Below, one piece after another: positions 62,500 through 64,000 of a stretch of 64,000 bases of DNA (position 1 is the first letter of the stretch; each line of letters starts with the position of its first letter). The DNA comes from JASHPR01 sp963808705 (lineage in GTDB: Bacteria > Actinomycetota > Actinomycetes > Streptosporangiales > Streptosporangiaceae). Location of the stretch: positions 1-64,000 of the forward strand of contig CAWEHB010000002.1 of the NCBI GenBank assembly GCA_963808705.1, given 5' to 3'. The notes beneath the pieces were generated by a model, which saw only the letters and a list, made by a program, of their open reading frames with translations, ran no database searches and had not been told where the DNA came from. A program made the translations under genes and the position numbers.

Positions 62500-63315
62500 A
62501 TGTCAGGTTTTTGTAAGGTCGCTGCGCGAGGGTGTCAAGATCAGGCTCAGTGGGCGGCGGGCACGCTCGCGGATTACGCGGCGTCGCTGGGCCTGGAGCT
62601 GGTCCCGGAGGTGGTGTTCCACCCGTCGGTGATCGAGCGGTTCGCGCGCGCCGCGCCGGGGCTGTCGGGGATGGCGCGGCGCACGCTGCGCACCAACCAG
62701 CGGTTCATCGCCCGGCGGGTGGTGCCGCAGCTTCACCCGGCCGATGTGCCGCTGCCCCGGGAGCGGGCCAGGGCCTGCTACAGCGCCGCGGAGATCGCCG
62801 GCTTCCTCGCCCTGGCCGACGCGCAGCCCACGACGGAGCGGCGGATGCGGGCGGCCGGGCTGGTCTGCCTGGGCGCTGGCGCCGGGCTGATCCGCGCCGA
62901 CCTGCGCACGGTGCGCGGCAGCGACGTGGCCTGCCGCTCCGGCGGCGTGATCGTGCAGGTCACCGGCCGGCGCCCGCGCGTGGTGCCGGTCCTTGCCCGC
63001 TACCATGGCCGGCTGCTGGCAGCGGCGCGGTTCGCCGGGACCGGCCTGGTCACCGGCGGAACCGATCCCGGGCGCCGGAACCTGACGAACCCGCTGATCA
63101 GGGCACTGGACGGCGGTAGCGGGCTGCCGCGGCTGGACACGTCCCGGCTGCGCGCCACCTGGCTGGCCGACTGCGCGGAGCTGCTGGGGCTGGCCACGTT
63201 CATGGCGGCGGCCGGGATCAGCTGCTCGCAGCGGCTCGGCGACCTGATCGCCGGGCTGGAACCTGCCGGGGAGGCCGACGCGGTCCGGCTGCTCGGGGCG
63301 GCGCGCCGGCGATGA
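62500..63315 (+). CDS. Tyrosine-recombinase-like protein, N-terminally truncated
   Basis: The protein from about residue 18 onward (TLADYAASLGLELVPEVVFH, ARRTLRTNQRFIARRVVPQL) resembles the core-binding domain of tyrosine recombinases, and a catalytic-like part follows with CLGAGAGLIRADLRTVRGSD, VVPVLARYHGRLLAAAR and SRLRATWLADCAELLGLATF. The expected Box II H-x-x-R is S-x-x-R here, and the terminal region (GISCSQRLGDLIAGLEP) lacks the tyrosine nucleophile. Family members have a longer N-terminal domain, so the gene seems truncated at 5' and may be non-functional. ATG 62500 is weak; a TTG at 62389 is further upstream. It overlaps the next gene by ATGA. Confidence 0.5.
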   Translation: MSGFCKVAARGCQDQAQWAAGTLADYAASLGLELVPEVVFHPSVIERFARAAPGLSGMARRTLRTNQRFIARRVVPQLHPADVPLPRERARACYSAAEIAGFLALADAQPTTERRMRAAGLVCLGAGAGLIRADLRTVRGSDVACRSGGVIVQVTGRRPRVVPVLARYHGRLLAAARFAGTGLVTGGTDPGRRNLTNPLIRALDGGSGLPRLDTSRLRATWLADCAELLGLATFMAAAGISCSQRLGDLIAGLEPAGEADAVRLLGAARRR

Positions 63316-64000
63316 TCCCGCTGCCGGTGCCAGAGGAGATCATCGACCGCTCCGGCGTCGCGCCGCGGATCGAGCTGCTGCTGCCCATCGGGGTGCGCCC
63401 ACGGCAGCTCCTGGTCCGCACCCTGCTGCTGGGCATGCTGATGGTGCTGGCCGATCACCGGCCTGCCCACCTCACCCGCGTGCACCACGCCCTCATCAGC
63501 CTGCCCGAGGCCGACCAGCGCAGGCTCGGCGTCCTCGCCAGGTGGAAGACCGGCCCGCACCTGCTCACCTACCGGCAGACCGAGCGCACATTCGGCCTGG
63601 TCACCGGCGCCCTGGCCAAGGACATCCCCGACGGGCTGCCCTCCGGCCGGCTGCAGCGCATCTGCGACAACCTGCTGGAAGCCAGCATCCCCGATGAGCT
63701 CAAGCACGCCAGCAGCGCGCTGGCCGTCGACTGGACCGACGTGGAGACCTTCTCCCGCCCGCCGCCCCGCGGCACCAGCGACTGCGCCGACCCCGAGGCC
63801 TCCTGGGGACACCGCGCCGGCGGCGGCCCCGGACAAGACAGCGAGCTGTTCTTCGGCTACTACCCCTCCGCCGCCACCATGATGCGCGAGGAGCACGGCC
63901 CGGCCGTCCCCGAGCTGGCCCGGCGGATGACCGTGTCGTCCTGCCACGCCGACCCCGCCCGCGCCCTGGTCCCGGTGCTGACCACGATGCCCGAAGCGGG
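63312..64000 (+). CDS. Transposase-like protein, 3' end beyond the window
   Basis: An open frame of 229 codons with no stop before the window ends, coupled to the previous gene by an ATGA overlap. The N-terminus (MIPLPVPEEIIDRSGVAPRI, IGVRPRQLLVRTLLLGMLMV) is helical, and ALAVDWTDVETFSRPPP with a first Asp-rich site then ASWGHR and SELFFGYYPSAATMMREEHG resemble DDE-type transposase cores of the IS4/IS1380 kind, with candidate catalytic Asp in AVDWTD. The rest is off the window, so completeness cannot be judged. Third-position bias equals that of host genes. Confidence 0.6.
   Translation, partial: MIPLPVPEEIIDRSGVAPRIELLLPIGVRPRQLLVRTLLLGMLMVLADHRPAHLTRVHHALISLPEADQRRLGVLARWKTGPHLLTYRQTERTFGLVTGALAKDIPDGLPSGRLQRICDNLLEASIPDELKHASSALAVDWTDVETFSRPPPRGTSDCADPEASWGHRAGGGPGQDSELFFGYYPSAATMMREEHGPAVPELARRMTVSSCHADPARALVPVLTTMPEA

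Larger units (their letters stand above)
62500..64000 (+). mobile_element. Partial two-gene mobile element (recombinase-like plus transposase-like)
   Basis: Two overlapping + strand genes of mobile-DNA character run to the window edge. No terminal inverted repeats or target-site duplication can be shown because one end is off the window and the left end is truncated. Confidence 0.5.

Overview
The window is very GC-rich chromosomal DNA from an actinomycete. This follows from strong G/C third-codon bias, many GTG starts, a DinB/mycothiol-type protein, a bacterial proteasome activator (Bpa), CrgA, and the FHA/PP2C/RodA/PBP/PASTA-kinase division cluster. Streptosporangiales or a related order seems most likely, but the sequence alone does not fix the family.

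Layout. 0-4 kb is a loose run of small, partly decayed genes: a frameshifted LuxR response regulator, MOSC, DinB, ABM monooxygenase, a VOC protein and a truncated SDR. It ends at a tRNA-Ser(GCT). 4.2-12 kb holds an acyl-CoA ligase, an ORC-like ATPase, a secreted NHL-type protein, CtaG, a tRNA-Ser(TGA) and a secreted Ig-like repeat protein. 12-18 kb has a Pro/Gly-rich MinD/ParA ATPase with an apparent frameshift, a quinone oxidoreductase, Bpa, a GT2 glycosyltransferase and a STAS protein. 18-25.6 kb is an envelope region: large polytopic membrane protein, MarR regulator, Wzm/Wzt-like polysaccharide ABC exporter and a PAS-GAF-PAS histidine kinase. 26-27.8 kb has a subtilisin-inhibitor-like lipoprotein, Fpg/Nei glycosylase and tRNA-Leu(CAG).

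27.8-38.1 kb is the conserved growth and division cluster fhaA-fhaB-pstP-rodA-pbpA-pknB-crgA, translationally coupled from fhaB to pbpA, followed by a rhomboid protease, a cyclophilin and a DUF5324-like membrane protein. Kinase, phosphatase and two FHA readers act on peptidoglycan synthesis by RodA and PbpA. pknA is absent. 38.2-42.4 kb is an ABC-2 exporter with a DesK/DesR-like two-component system that has a small secreted protein between kinase and regulator. 42.4-49.4 kb has an ATP-dependent DNA ligase (frameshifted), a polyprenol-mannose mannosyltransferase, malic enzyme, a lipoprotein amidase and a DUF4282 protein. 49.6-55.3 kb has two regulator-transporter pairs (ArsR with a DUF318 permease, MarR with a 14-TM MFS pump), each with a clear palindromic operator, plus a stress protein and a ClpN/UVR protein. 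55.4-61.7 kb has PPK2, SDR, VOC and a tricorn protease. 61.7 kb to the end is an unassigned stretch, then an N-terminally truncated recombinase-like gene overlapping a transposase-like gene that runs off the window.

A recurring feature is short tandem duplication (15-33 bp) at gene ends or in low-complexity linkers. In three genes the duplicated unit contains the stop codon. Three single-base frameshifts also occur and need read-level checking before biology is inferred from them.
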